Assembly: GCA_015680685.1 (NCBI GenBank)
Contig: MNCI01030629.1
Span: 427,980-491,979 of the forward strand
DNA from: Gnetum montanum
Lineage: Eukaryota; Streptophyta; Gnetopsida; Gnetales; Gnetaceae
Direction of reading: 5' to 3'
Length of the DNA stretch: 64,000 bases
Positions 11,241 to 22,266 of the stretch are shown here, piece after piece (position 1 is the stretch's first letter; each line of letters begins with the position of its first letter). Below the pieces are notes generated by a model. It searched no databases and was not told the DNA's origin. It worked only from the letters and a program-made list of their open reading frames with translations. Position numbers and translations under genes: made by a program.

Positions 11241-12827
11241 TAAGAAATTAAAATTACTAAATTTTTTCTATGTATTCTTAATAGTTTTATACCTTACTCA
11301 TACCCTTAGTTTTGTTAAGTTCTTAGTTTATTAAGATTATAGAGTTAGGAAAATTTTTAAAAAGTTACCTCATAGGTGTTAATCTCTTGATAACCCTTCA
11401 CAATTTCTCATTTTGTTCCTATGTATGATGGCTATTGGTCCTTAAGATCATTAATCAAATGTTTTGGCTTTAGTATTGTTGATTATTCTTTTAAAAAATT
11501 CCAATTATCTCTTCATACTTACCCTTAAAGTACCTTCTAGGCATTAGAGTTTTCTTGAACAATTGGCCTAGATTTTCTTCACTGGTACCCCCCATGACTA
11601 AGTTGAGCACTCCATGATCAAATAGGTTCAAAAATCATGAAAATTAGAGTAATATTAAGTAAGTTATGACTTGGAAAACCTAGAAGGTTAGAGCTCTTTT
11701 CATAGAAGAAAACTTAACAATTCTTGCTTGCTTAAAATGAGAAAGAATGAAAAAAATTTCTAACTTCCCACATATTTATACTTTTTATGGGACTCAATAT
11801 TAAGTACCTGACATCGAGGATCTAATATCGATGTAGATCCAATATTGGTGACTTGATATTGGAGCCCTAGAAATTTCAATTTTCATGAGTGTTTGATTAG
11901 AAAAATTAATTCTCTTGGATGTTAGGAAGGTTTTCAGGTGTCTTAGAGGGTTTGGATGATAAAAACATGATTTTTTTTTTTGTTAAAAATTCATCATTGG
12001 AACTTCATAGAGAAGGAATCTTAGGTTATGAAAGTTCATAAGTTGGGAAAAAAGGGTAATGAATTCATATTTGTGGAACAAAAAGTGTAAGTGATATGGG
12101 AAGTGTTTATTGATATTTGGAAGGTTTAAGATGATGTGAAATTGCTTGCAAGTATAAGATACAACAATTATACAAGTGGATCCTCCCCAAAGCAGGCTCT
12201 AGCCCTTAATGCCCTTGTATAACCACAGCTAGAAGTGTCCTTAGGCACTTAAGGAGTTGAATGTAATGCATACCTATTTAGAAAAACACACATGCTAGTA
12301 CCATCAAATTGGGAAAATAATGTTATGTTACACAAAATCATAAGTGATGATTATTCAAATAGTGAGATGAGATGGACTTATTAGGGATTGTAGAAATTGG
12401 GACATGAGGTGTCGTAGCATAGCCATAATGAAATCTTATGTTTTATTAGTGGTTAAAGTAACCATTAGCCTTTTTGTTCAAGATTCAAACCAAGTCCAAA
12501 TCACATTCTAGTGACATCACATCATTTCATCTCTTGGAATTACAATCATGAGACTATCAATGTTGGAAGAAGTATTATCACTTGGCATATTGTCCAAAGG
12601 AGGAGTTATATTCATGGAAATTTATTTTTATTTTTACATTTCTAAGAAGCTACCTACCTTTAGGGATGGGCAACATGTCTTTCTAGTGGAACCCCAAAAA
12701 ACTTATTTTTTTACTCTTTTATTTTTTAATTGTGTCAACCCTTTTAAGGTAGTACTTATTTCTCTCTTACTTCTATATTTTGTTATATAAACAAGGATAT
12801 AATACAACCTTAGAAACATAACATAAC
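11241..12827 (-). other. Post-pol spacer of a minus-strand Athila-like element, copy 2
   Basis: Non-coding. It is collinear with 1430-3000 on the same strand and lies just upstream (minus-strand sense) of the extra ORF. Homology to copy 1 runs to the insertion point of the plus-strand element at 12,828. A cluster of GATATC/CAATATT motifs next to a reversed TATTTATA at 11,767-11,774 resembles the LTR promoter region. No gene is seen. Confidence 0.6.
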
Positions 12828-13698
12828 TGATAAATTGTGTTTTTCAATGCTTTGATATCAGGATGGCCACGATATTAGGTACACGAGATCAGGTACGCGA
12901 TATTGCGACCCAAGATGCAATATTGTACATTTGATATTGCAGGGTTACTCTTGGGTCTATAAATACAGCACCCAGGCACACAATTGGGAGTAATTTTTTG
13001 GTAGTTAAGTAGCAAAATTCTTGTAGTTTGTCCATTTGAAAGCTAGAATATTTTCCAAGTGCCTATAGTAGGAGGTCTAAGTGTGAATGGATCTTTATTC
13101 AAGAATTGATGTACCTAAACACACCAGTGTGTTGGCAATAAAGATGAAATCTTTGATCCATTCCTTGCAACACTTGAGACTTTCTTTCTTATGCATTTAT
13201 ATATTGTTATTTCATGCAATTTACATTAATGTTATTAATGTAGTAATTAATTTTGATCAATCAAGAAAATCATTAAAATACACAAGCATGACCCCCTTCG
13301 AGCATACGTGTGACGCTTGGTAGCTCAGAAACAATTAGTGTTTGATAGCCCAACAGTGTTTGCACAAAGTTTAGGATGTGTCTGGGAAGTGGGAACAGTT
13401 ACTTGTGTTAAGCTAGATTAGACCATAATTTACTTAGTAATTAATCACTCTTACTTTTTCTGTGTTCTTAGCGAGTAATTTCATAAAAACACAAAATAAT
13501 AAAAATCTTACGCCTTAGTCACACTTAACCAGACAATTGCATTCTACAAGTGGTACTAGGAAGACAACAAATGGACAACAAATATGCACTGTTTAGCTCT
13601 AATGTACATAGTAATTATAGTTTATGGAATTTGACTAGATCACATGTGAATGCTTGTGATTCGTATGGTTAGGCGTAGGGGTACCTCACCACTCATGA
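12828..13698 (+). mobile_element. Athila-like 5' LTR (871 bp)
   Basis: Starts TGATAAATTGTG and ends CCACTCATGA, one base off the family terminus TCATCA. The TATA box TATAAATA is at 12,958-12,965, with a dense run of CGATAT/GATATT motifs at 12,850-12,945 just upstream. A poly(A) signal AATAAA lies at 13,137-13,142, in the block shared by the family around TGTACTTGAACACA. Confidence 0.9.
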
Positions 13699-13717
13699 TT
13701 GGCACCAGTTTCGAGGA
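13699..13717 (+). other. Primer-binding site, tRNA-Asp-like
   Basis: TTGGCACCAGTTTCGAGGA follows the LTR directly and matches the complement of the plant tRNA-Asp 3' end (TGGCGCCGTTGCCGGGGA) with several substitutions. It would prime minus-strand DNA synthesis. Confidence 0.75.
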
Positions 13718-13858
13718 CTATAGTTCTTTGTGCACTATCTAAACCTAGTGAAACTTAATAACCTCATTGTTCGAACCCTTAGAGTCAAATCCTATGAAAA
13801 AAAATATTATTATTATCATTAAATTAAACCTCAATTGCACATTGTTTATTAACATAAA

Positions 13859-16300
13859 ATGTCTTCTTCTCATAGGAGCCCATCTCTGCCCAGGACAGTT
13901 CAGGTGCCTCAATAATACTAGGTAGTATATGCTCATCTCGATGAGTATGTACCAGACTTTATCTTCATCTTACATCAAGATGAACTGATGTCATGGTGCG
14001 ATATGGAAGGCAACATTGTGTTGCCACCTAATCAATCTTTTTCAGTAATGTTCTAGCTAATGCTCGTGTGACATGGGCTTTAACATCTCCATGGAGAATA
14101 TGAGATGTGAGATCTTGATTCAAGGGATTATTATCCCACTAAAGCACAAAGATTAAGGGATTGGCAACTAAAGCACCAACATGAGCTTATGAAGGGCAAG
14201 GGGTCAAATATCTTTCCACCTTCGCTTGGCCCAATTGATGAAGGAAACCACTTCTTTAGCGATTCTTCTCTCTTTGACTTTGTTCAAGGAGCCCTCAACT
14301 AGAATGTATAATCCACAATCCATAATCTAGATTCTGGTCAAAACAGATCCAATGACAAAAATGGATCTAGAGAAGCAAGTCAAGAAAAGGGCAACAAAAC
14401 AGATCATGGTCACAATTGTGGTTGCAAGCATCGAAGGAAGGATGATAGNTCATGGTCACAATTGTGGTTGCAAGCATCGAAGGAAGGATGATAGGCATCA
14501 GCATGGAGCAAGTTCCCCTTTTTCTGCCCCTTCATCATCGTCATCTTCTTCTTCATCTGGTTGAGATTGTGATCGTAGAAGAAATAACCATAATGGAGGT
14601 GACCAATGGGACCAGAACAATAGAAGGGATCGTTGGGATAGTCATGACTAAAGATGTGGGCAATCTAGAGAGGCCCATCATCAAGAAAGAAGGTCTAGTA
14701 GAGAACATCATAGGCACCACCATCATGGCCTTGATGAACCTCTACTTGCTACTTGGGACATGTTGAATATTGTAGAGGCTGTGAGGATTCCAATAAGGCA
14801 TGTGAAGGATAGTAAAATAAAGAGGCTGGATATGAACAACATCCCTTAGTTCGAGGGAGGATATGATGCTGATCCGCAAAATCATCTCTAGGCCTTCCAA
14901 GATGCACGTGCGTTATAAAATATTAAGAACAAATGGCAAAGTTGAAATTATTTCCAAGAACACTCATAAAGGAAGCAGAAAATTAGTATCGATCCTTGGA
15001 ACTATAATCAATCAGGCAGTGAAGTACGATGTTGGAATTATTTAATGACAAATATCAAACATACTCCTAAGTATCCAATCTAAGGAAACAAATTCAAGGG
15101 TGGAAACAAGAAAATCATGAGCCCTTGGATGCTACTATTGGCTAATACTACTCTCTGTTGCATAGGTGTCCCAGCCATGGATACTGTTAGCTTGATTAGC
15201 TTCGTCATATCATAGATGGATTACAGTCTAAAACTAGGAAAACCCTTGGCGTCTATGCCCAAGGGAGATTGATAGAGTTGAGTGCCCATCAGATTCAAAA
15301 ATTAATTGAGCATTTAGCCAAGGAGGAGGGAGAATTGAGAAAATGTGAAAGTATAGAATAATACAATAGGGACCCTTCTATTCAGAAAAAGGAGGTTCAA
15401 TTTTATGGTAGTGAGGATGAATTTTCCAGAGATGAGGTGGTTAATCAGAAAACCTTACCATTCTAGAAATTGCAATAAAAAATCATGGCTAAGGTTGATC
15501 AATTATGGAACTCCATGGACAATAGGTTTCAAGTTGTTTTAAAAATTGCTAAAGAGTCCAAGGAGCAAAGTGGTGAGCATGAGCGTCAAAGATGTAAGGA
15601 ATTTGAACATGCCATATCTAAGGGTAAGGGTAAAATGGCTGTGATAGAGTTGGCTGTGGATAGCAACTCAAATGATGATGGAGGGTGTGACATCTACCAG
15701 TATGAACATCCTAAGGGATGTTGTCCAGTTGTATCACACTTGCAGGAGTCTAGGGTGTATGCCTTACATCCACGACTTGCACAAAGGAAAACACCCAAAA
15801 GATTGCCTTATCCACAAGGCAATCCTTAACAGTTCCACCAATCACAGTAGTATTATCCAAGTGGAACTCCACTGAAACCTTATAAATTATACTAGAAGTG
15901 GCAACAACCACAATCATGGACGTTACCATCTCTAAGGTGATAGTACCCTTACCGACAATCAGATCCCTACGGTTACTATGTTTAGCAACCTTCATCTCCA
16001 AGGGACTCCTATGGTCATGTTGTTGCTTACCAACCTTACCACTACCCTCCTAAAACATACCAATTACCCTATCTAAGGAGGGATGCCACCTACTACCCTT
16101 ATTCACCTCTTGTTCCTACACCTACTCCTCCACTCCTGCACAGCTACCACCTACTCCATCCATGCACGGTGAATTACTTGCACAACCACAGCAAAGGAAC
16201 ACTACGAGGGTAGTTAATCTGCAAGTGGTTAACCCATCCAATGGTTCAAAACCATGAACAAACAAAAGATCTTTCTTTTGACCTCACAGTCCACCAAAGC
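13859..16300 (+). pseudogene. Athila-like gag, decayed
   Basis: The ATG at 13,859 opens a region alignable with gag at 33,969. The N-terminal block with a DEYVPDFIFILHQDE-like stretch is at about 13,940-13,985. A Retrotrans_gag-type core lies at about 14,840-15,240, and the C-terminal block CDIYQYEHPKGCC at about 15,688-15,726. The first cysteine pair of the putative knuckle is reduced (Y for C). A run of serines occurs near 14,530-14,565. A single N at 14,449 between two identical 45-bp stretches adds an artificial frame change. Gag would package the RNA of this element and possibly of its gag-protease-only relatives. Confidence 0.7.
14404..14494. repeat. 45-bp duplication around a single N (assembly join)
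   Basis: 14,404-14,448 equals 14,450-14,494, with N at 14,449 between. The same pattern occurs at 47,604-47,697 and 49,668-49,758. Overlapping contig ends left unmerged explain it best, so the frame changes there are probably not real. Confidence 0.85.
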
Positions 16301-16500
16301 CCTCGAACACATCAGTGGTTGGTAACCTTTCTCCTCCAACTTCCTCTGTTTCCTCTTTATCCAAATCCCCTTCAAATCAAAAATCCTTCTTGAATCCATA
16401 CTATAATGCTAACACATGTTGTATCCAATTGGATTTGAGATGGTAACTTGCCTAGAAAATTAGCTGATCCTTGGAGTTCCCTTGTTTACTTGCAAATTGT

Positions 16501-16870
16501 TGAGAATGAGCCTTGTAAAGCTCTTCTTGACTCTAGTTCTAGTGTTAATTTGATCTCACATGAGATGTAAACAATGTAGAACCTTTCTCCCTTGAAGAAG
16601 AGCAACATTCGACTGGAATTGATGGACTAGTCTATCACTATTCCATAGGGACTGGTTGAGGACATCATCATTGTGGGTGGTCATATCCCATTGATTTCCT
16701 AGTAATCAAAGTGGATAACTGCAAGGGGGACTTTCCAATTATTATGGAAAGGATGTGGTTAAGTACTATTGATGCCAAATTGGACATTAAAGATCTTTCC
16801 TGAGAGATATCAAAAGAAAATAAATTTGGAAAAATTGAGAAGAAGAGAGTTCCATGTATTGCACACAGTG
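16501..16870 (+). pseudogene. Athila-like protease, decayed
   Basis: The active-site region reads LLDSSSSVNLISHEM at about 16,520-16,570, so the usual D-S/T-G has become D-S-S. Downstream the block equivalent to FPIIMGRAWL of the 36.8-kb copy is at about 16,735-16,760 but altered. It follows gag in the same direction and precedes RT. Several TAG stops interrupt the frame. By family it would be a retroviral-type aspartic protease. Confidence 0.65.
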
Positions 16871-17289
16871 ATTCAGGGTGCCATTGTGTGTAGAAGTTAT
16901 GGTCAGTAAACCAAACATCTATCTTTGCATGCAAGAAGTGTGCACCAAAAGCTGATATACAGAGATGTTTGAACACAGAAACCACAAAAAAAGAAGGCAC
17001 ACAATGGCTAACAGCTAAATCTAACAGTAGTGCATTATACATGGAACCTCCTGAGGGTCTAACGTACGAATATGTTGCAAGTATGGATGAACTTGAGCAA
17101 GTTCATCACTAGCTCTCCAAAGAAGAAAATGATGATGTCAATTGGGATGAGTTGAAAATTCTTGATAATTTTAAACAAGAGCCCCTTGAATTCAAGACAC
17201 TACCGGCTAGAATGAAGTACATATTTTTGAAAAATGAAAGGCCAGTTATCATTAACACCAAGCTTGCTACTGAATAGAAGAGAAAGTTG

Positions 17290-18110
17290 ATAAAAGTTGT
17301 GGAAAAATGGTCAGCAACCTTTGCCTATTCATATTTCAAACTCACTGAAATAGATCCAAGAATATGCCAGCACCGAATATACACTAACCCTGTCATCAAG
17401 CTGAAACAACAGCCGTAGCAACGTTTGAATCCTAAGTTAAAGTAGATTGTCAAAGAGGAGATTGAACAACTCCTCAAGGCAAGATTCATCTACCCTATCA
17501 TAGATAGTGAGTGGGTAAGTCCACTCGTGATCATACCTAAGAAGGGAGGCAAATGGTGGGTGTGCATTGATTTTTGGCTACTCAACATGGTAACTTTCAA
17601 GGATCATTTTTCATTGCCTTTCATCGACCAAGTGCTAGAAACCATTTCAAGGCATAACTATTACAGCTTTCTAGATGGTTATAGTGGCTATAGCCAAATC
17701 TGGATTGCATCAGAAGACCAGGCAAAGATAAGTTTCACAAGTCCTTAGGGAACTTTTGCTTACCGTCGGATGCCATTTGGTCTATGTAATGCCCCAGCCA
17801 CATTTCAACAATTAGTTCTCAGCATTTTCCAATAATAGATTAGTAGTAGGGTAGAAGTATTTATGGATGATTTTTCTACCTACAGAGCTACGTTTGAGCA
17901 AGCCCTAGACTGTCTTGAGTAAGTGTTGAAGAGATGTGTCAAAAAAAACCTCCAGCTCAATTGGCAAAAGAGCCATCTTATGGTCCAGGAAGGCATAGTC
18001 TTAGGGCATCACATTTCAAAAGTAGGAATCGAGGTGGACCCTGAGAAAATAAGGATCATCTAAGGAATAACCCACCAACCTGAAATAGTCAAAGAAGTGT
18101 GATCATTCCT
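17290..18110 (+). pseudogene. Athila-like reverse transcriptase, decayed
   Basis: RT motifs appear in order: PKKGGKWWVCIDFWLLN (17,533-17,583), FSLPFIDQVLE (17,607-17,640), YYSFLDGYSGYSQI (17,656-17,697), TFAYRRMPFGLCNAPATF (17,754-17,807), VFMDDFS with the catalytic D-D pair (about 17,857-17,877), then GIVLGHHISKVGIEVDPEKI (about 17,992-18,051). The motif string is closest to the Athila branch. Stops occur as TAG (for example 17,746) and as TGA at 18,099-18,101 where Arg precedes SFLG in relatives. It would copy the RNA into cDNA if intact. Confidence 0.9.
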
Positions 18111-18700
18111 TGGTCCTACTGGCTACTACCAGTGCTTCATCGATAATTTTTCCAAAATCACCAAGCCGTTGGTAGAATTGACAAAGAAGGATGCATCATT
18201 CATCTAGACCCCTGCATGTGAAGTAGCATTTCAGCAATTAAAGTAAAATCTTGTTAAAACCCCCATTCTTTAAGCACTACTTTGGTCCATACCATTTCAT
18301 GTGATGACCGATGCATTGAATTATGCTTTGGGGGAAATGCTTATGTAGATGGATGATAAAAAAATGTCCATATTACATTCACTGTGTAAGTTGGAGCATT
18401 GCAGGTGCATAATTAAATTGCACCACCATAGAAAAGGAGTTGATGGTAGTGGTGTTTTCCTTAGAGAAGTTCAGGCACTATGTGCTTTGCTATAAAGTGT
18501 TCATACACACAAATCATAGTGCCATCAGATTTGTAATGAACAAACCAATGGTGAGCCCCCTTGTCATATGGTGGCTCGTGATTTTGCAGAAATTTTATCT
18601 CATAATGGTAGATCATAAAGGTGTGGAGAATGTGGTCATAGATCACTTATCACAACTAAGATGGGATGATGGGGAGAAAGAGAGCCCTTTATCTGACCAA
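18111..18700 (+). pseudogene. RNase H region of the Athila-like element, decayed
   Basis: An RNase H region follows RT. It keeps a VVFSLEKFRHYVLCYKVFI stretch (18,446-18,502), HTNHSAIRF (18,503-18,529) and VVIDHLSQL (18,632-18,658). These match the tail of gypsy RNase H and the tether to integrase. The earlier part contains stops, including TAG at about 18,207 where Trp is expected. It would remove the RNA strand during reverse transcription. Confidence 0.75.
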
Positions 18701-19980
18701 TTCTCTAACAAATCTTTCCTTGTAGGGGCTATTAATACACAAATGCTTGATGAACCGAAATGGTATGGCACCATCCTCACTTATCTGCTCAAGCAAGAAC
18801 TATCGCAAGGGCTGGACACTAGAAAGAAACAACAGTTTCTTCACCAGGTCAAACATTTTATGGAGATTAATGGAAACCTTTACAAAGTCTATTCTGATGG
18901 CCTGGTACATTGGTGTGTTCCTAATACAAATCAACTGCACATTTTTTAGGATGCTCAAAAAGGTCCTTTTGGGGGCCATTATGTTGGGAGACACATGGCC
19001 ATAAAAATCCTCATGGTAGAGTATTATTATCCAATAATCTTTAGGGATGCACATCAATTTGTCCATGCTTGTGATGGTTGCCAAAGGGATGGTGGAATGA
19101 TAGCTCAAATGGAGAGACCACAATAATGGATACAACCTCTTAAGCCATTCAATATTTGGGGCATTAACTTTATGGGTCCCATTGCACCTTTATCAAATGG
19201 AAAGGCATATATAATAGTCGTAGTTGACTATTGTGCCAAGTGGGCAGAAGCAGTAGCCTTCACTGACTGTACATCCATCACTGTTGTTTAGTTTGTACAA
19301 AAAAACATCATGAATAGGTTTGGTGTACCTCGTGCGCTAATTTCTGATAATGGAACTCATTTTACAAGTGCCACTTTTTATAAACTAATGCAACGCTTGG
19401 GGGTTGAACATAAACTCACAACACCATATCACCCCCAAACCAATGGTCAAATTGAGGTCACTAATCGGGAGATTACAAAAATCCTAACTCATACCATTAG
19501 CAAATACTGAATGGATTGGAGCACTAAATTAAATGATGCCCTTTGGGCCTATCACTCCACATGGAAGCTTCCCATAGGTTACTCTCCCTATGAGCTTGGG
19601 TACTGAAAACTACCAACATTACCCATCCAATTCGAGCTTCGTACACTCTCTATAGCTTGTGATCTTGACCTAAATCTAAGTTTAGCACTAAAAGAACAAT
19701 TGATGAACCTTAACTTGCTAGATGAAAATCGGTTAATGGCCTATCATACAACAAAACACATAAGGTATTCAACAAGAAAGGCCATGACCTCAAGATAAGA
19801 AAAGTTAAGTTTCAACCAAGAGACAAGGTTCTCTATTGGAATCCTGCATATGTATCCCAACGAACCAAATTTCAAACATTGTGGGAAGGACCTTACATTA
19901 GAGATTAGAATTTTCCATATGGGGCTATAATCATCTACAAACCTAACAGTCCAAATAAGAAACAATTAGTCAACATTCAA
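18701..19980 (+). pseudogene. Athila-like integrase, decayed
   Basis: The zinc-binding region has GGHYVGRHM and CDGCQRDGG (about 18,970-19,093). The core keeps all three catalytic positions: VVVDYCAKWAEA (about 19,219-19,254), RFGVPRALISDNGTHF (19,316-19,363) and TNGQIEVTNRE (about 19,441-19,472). Stops occur at 19,290 (TAG) and 19,508 (TGA). The C-terminal part runs to about 19,980 with frameshifts and shows no chromodomain. It would insert the cDNA into the genome. Confidence 0.88.
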
Positions 19981-20059
19981 CAAATAAAACCTTTCCATGA
20001 GCCCAACCCCACCAACTCAACAAACATCTCACCAAATGGACAACCACACTCAATATTTT

Positions 20060-22116
20060 GGATCTCTCCCTTCCAACTTAGTCGTGGGGGAGATGGCCAC
20101 CCATACTAACACCTCTTGTGGCTCCTAAGTCTTTTGACTCTTTTGTTTTACACAGTTTTGATTTTACAACTTTTTGTTTTCATCTTCTTTATTTTATTTT
20201 ATTTTACATCTTTGTTTTACATATTTATATTTTTAAAGTTATTGATGTTCTCTTAGTTTTTGTTTTACACCATTGTTAATATATTCAATATCTATTGTCT
20301 ACTCTTTTACTTTCTTTTATGGTTATGTTTGCTTGTGTTTGATGTATTTTTCTACATTTTCTGCTAATAAGGTGGCAGGTACAATGGTAATGCACTACTT
20401 AATGGTTGTATGCTTCATTTGTAATTTGATTGTTGATGTCTAGTTTTTGACTTTGAATGTCATCACTAATGATTGGGACATGGTTTCTTTTCATGTAATA
20501 GGCAGCGAGTTCACATCATCCACCCATCCACATACTTTATGGTTTTCCTTGTTTTGGAAGCATGCAGTCTCTTCTTCATTAATGCAACTTTAATAAATTG
20601 GTGACTTATTTAGTTTTTGGAATTGGGAAGGCATCAAAGGTTTGGACAGAGTGTGGCTTCAAAGGAATGAAATATTCTTCATGTTTTTCTATTTTCCTGT
20701 GTGCAGGAGTGTTCTCATAAGCTTCTCACCATTCCATGTCATTTCATAATAGGAATTCAAATAAGTCTGTGCACGGTGTGGTCCTTTTTTTTTAAAAAAA
20801 AGATAAGGATTCAAAGCACATCCCTTGGATAAAATAAATGTAAAAAACACATGGGTCTTTGCATGGTGTGGTTCCCATTCAAAAAAAAAAACATGGGAAT
20901 TCAAAGCACACCCCTTTAACCAAATAAAAGGGCTACAAACACTGGTTATGAGACTTGTCTTATGTCCTCTAACTAAGGCCCTTTCTCACTTCCTACCTTC
21001 ACTTGAATTTGTAATGGTGGTTGTTTTATGGAAGCATTATTGTGTCTCAGGGGATGGACTAGCCTTAGAATGTCGATGCAAAATCACTGAAAGTGGTTGA
21101 TTTTGATTTGGACTAAGGATGGATCCTACCAAGTCATTTAATCACAAACTCCACAAGGGACTACATGTGACCATAATTAGGAACTCCATTCCACTCTCTC
21201 TATCATCCATCTATGCTTTTCATGCCTTGCCTCACTGCTGGTTTCATGTTCTGATTCAACGTTTTGGTTTGATGTGTCAAGTTTCTCACTCAGTTACTTT
21301 TGGGTTTTTATACTTAACTTTCCGTAACCATTAATCATCCATGGTGCCCATAGACTCCTTGGTTTGAAGTTATTTAAGGGCATAAAAGGCCTATGCCTAC
21401 TTTGGGGAGGATCCACTTGCATATCTTTTGGCTTGGTTAAGTTAAATTCTTTACCCTCAGACATTGTTACAATCAAATTCTTTTTATTTACCCCATCCAT
21501 GTCATCCAATTATACACACCTTTAAAACTATTTATAATGAACTCCTTTTTATTATTGTGAATACCCTCTTTCTAGTATTCCTTGTGTTAATCTTTTTCTG
21601 AATTGTATGGATCGCTTCTCTTACTTAACCCATTTGTCAGTCCTTCCACTAACAACATCAAGCAACCAATCTAACACAATCACAACTTGGCTAGATAAAA
21701 TCACTGACAAGATAAGGTATTCAGCCATTGTATATTGTACTCTATATACTAATCCTTGGTTTTTTTGTGATTGAAGTGGGAAGTGTGGACTAGAAGCAAG
21801 ACTTTCTTCACCAAGGCGAATGCAACCATATCACTTATAGGAGATTTTTCATAACTGCTGAATCTCTTCTACCTCTCCCTCATTATTCTATTGCCAAGAG
21901 AGGTTGGATGTCCTTTAGATCCATTGGTGTTCTTTCCTATTTTCATGAACATCCAATTTTGTACACAATTGTAATATTATATGCTTGAGAACTTCTGTAT
22001 TTGTCTATTTTCTCTATGTCATTTTGCATGTCAGTCAAATAAGTCCACATCCCCTAATATATTTTGTAAAGGACTTGATCCTCTTCTTCTATACTTGAGG
22101 ACGAGTTTTCATTCAG
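20060..22116 (+). other. Long 3' untranslated region of the Athila-like element
   Basis: About 2 kb without a credible ORF. It starts with a GTGGGGGAGATGGCC block (20,085-20,099) and a T-rich stretch with repeated GTTTTACA (20,150-20,270). A local tandem duplication of period 90 bp lies at about 20,750-20,935, each copy with a GTGTGGT core followed by an A run. The block around 21,398-21,413 is shared with the spacers at 2300 and 12,200. Unlike 8511-11,240, no extra ORF is present. Confidence 0.6.
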
Positions 22117-22127
22117 TCATGGGTGTA
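22117..22127 (+). other. Polypurine tract
   Basis: CATGGGTGTA directly before the LTR start at 22,128, in the family context GAGGACGAGTTTTCATTCAG. It is interrupted by a T compared with ATGGGGGTA of the copy at 39,016-39,024. Confidence 0.7.
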
Positions 22128-22266
22128 TGATAAATTGTGTTTTTCAATGCTCCAATATTGGAGTGGCAGTAATATTGGGTACACGATATCACAACCCAAG
22201 ATGTGATATCATACATTCGATATTACAGGGTTACTCCTAGGTCTATAAATATAGTGCCCATGCACA
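22128..22266 (+). mobile_element. Athila-like 3' LTR, first about 139 bp only
   Basis: Starts TGATAAATTGTG like the LTR at 12,828 and keeps the GATATC motif cluster and TATA box (22,244-22,251). Homology to the 5' LTR stops at about 22,266. From there the sequence reads as minus-strand Athila-like protease, so the rest of this LTR has been lost. Confidence 0.85.

Larger units (their letters stand above)
12828..22266 (+). mobile_element. Athila-like element with RT and integrase, 3' end cut
   Basis: The order is 5' LTR (12,828-13,698), PBS, gag, protease, RT, RNase H, integrase, long 3' untranslated region, PPT and the first about 139 bp of the 3' LTR (22,128-22,266). It is the only Athila-like copy here that keeps the enzymes. 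It is inserted into the post-pol spacer of the minus-strand elements. The bases before the LTR are ATAAC; the matching target duplication cannot be checked because the 3' LTR is truncated. Stops in every domain show it is dead. Confidence 0.9.

Noticed and set aside
11580-12000. Region with reversed TATA-like site and GATATC-type words as a further LTR
   Set aside because: The words resemble the U3 cluster, but no LTR terminus, PBS or PPT flanks the region and it is collinear with the spacer at 1430-3000, which also lacks termini. An ancient LTR cannot be excluded.
14530-14566. Poly-serine stretch as a distinct protein
   Set aside because: It is a TCA/TCT microsatellite-like part of gag, at a place where the related gag (34,620-34,680) is also Ser-rich.
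16668-17042. 124-codon minus-strand ORF
   Set aside because: It is antisense to the Athila-like protease and its C-terminal extension, which have clear family motifs on the plus strand.
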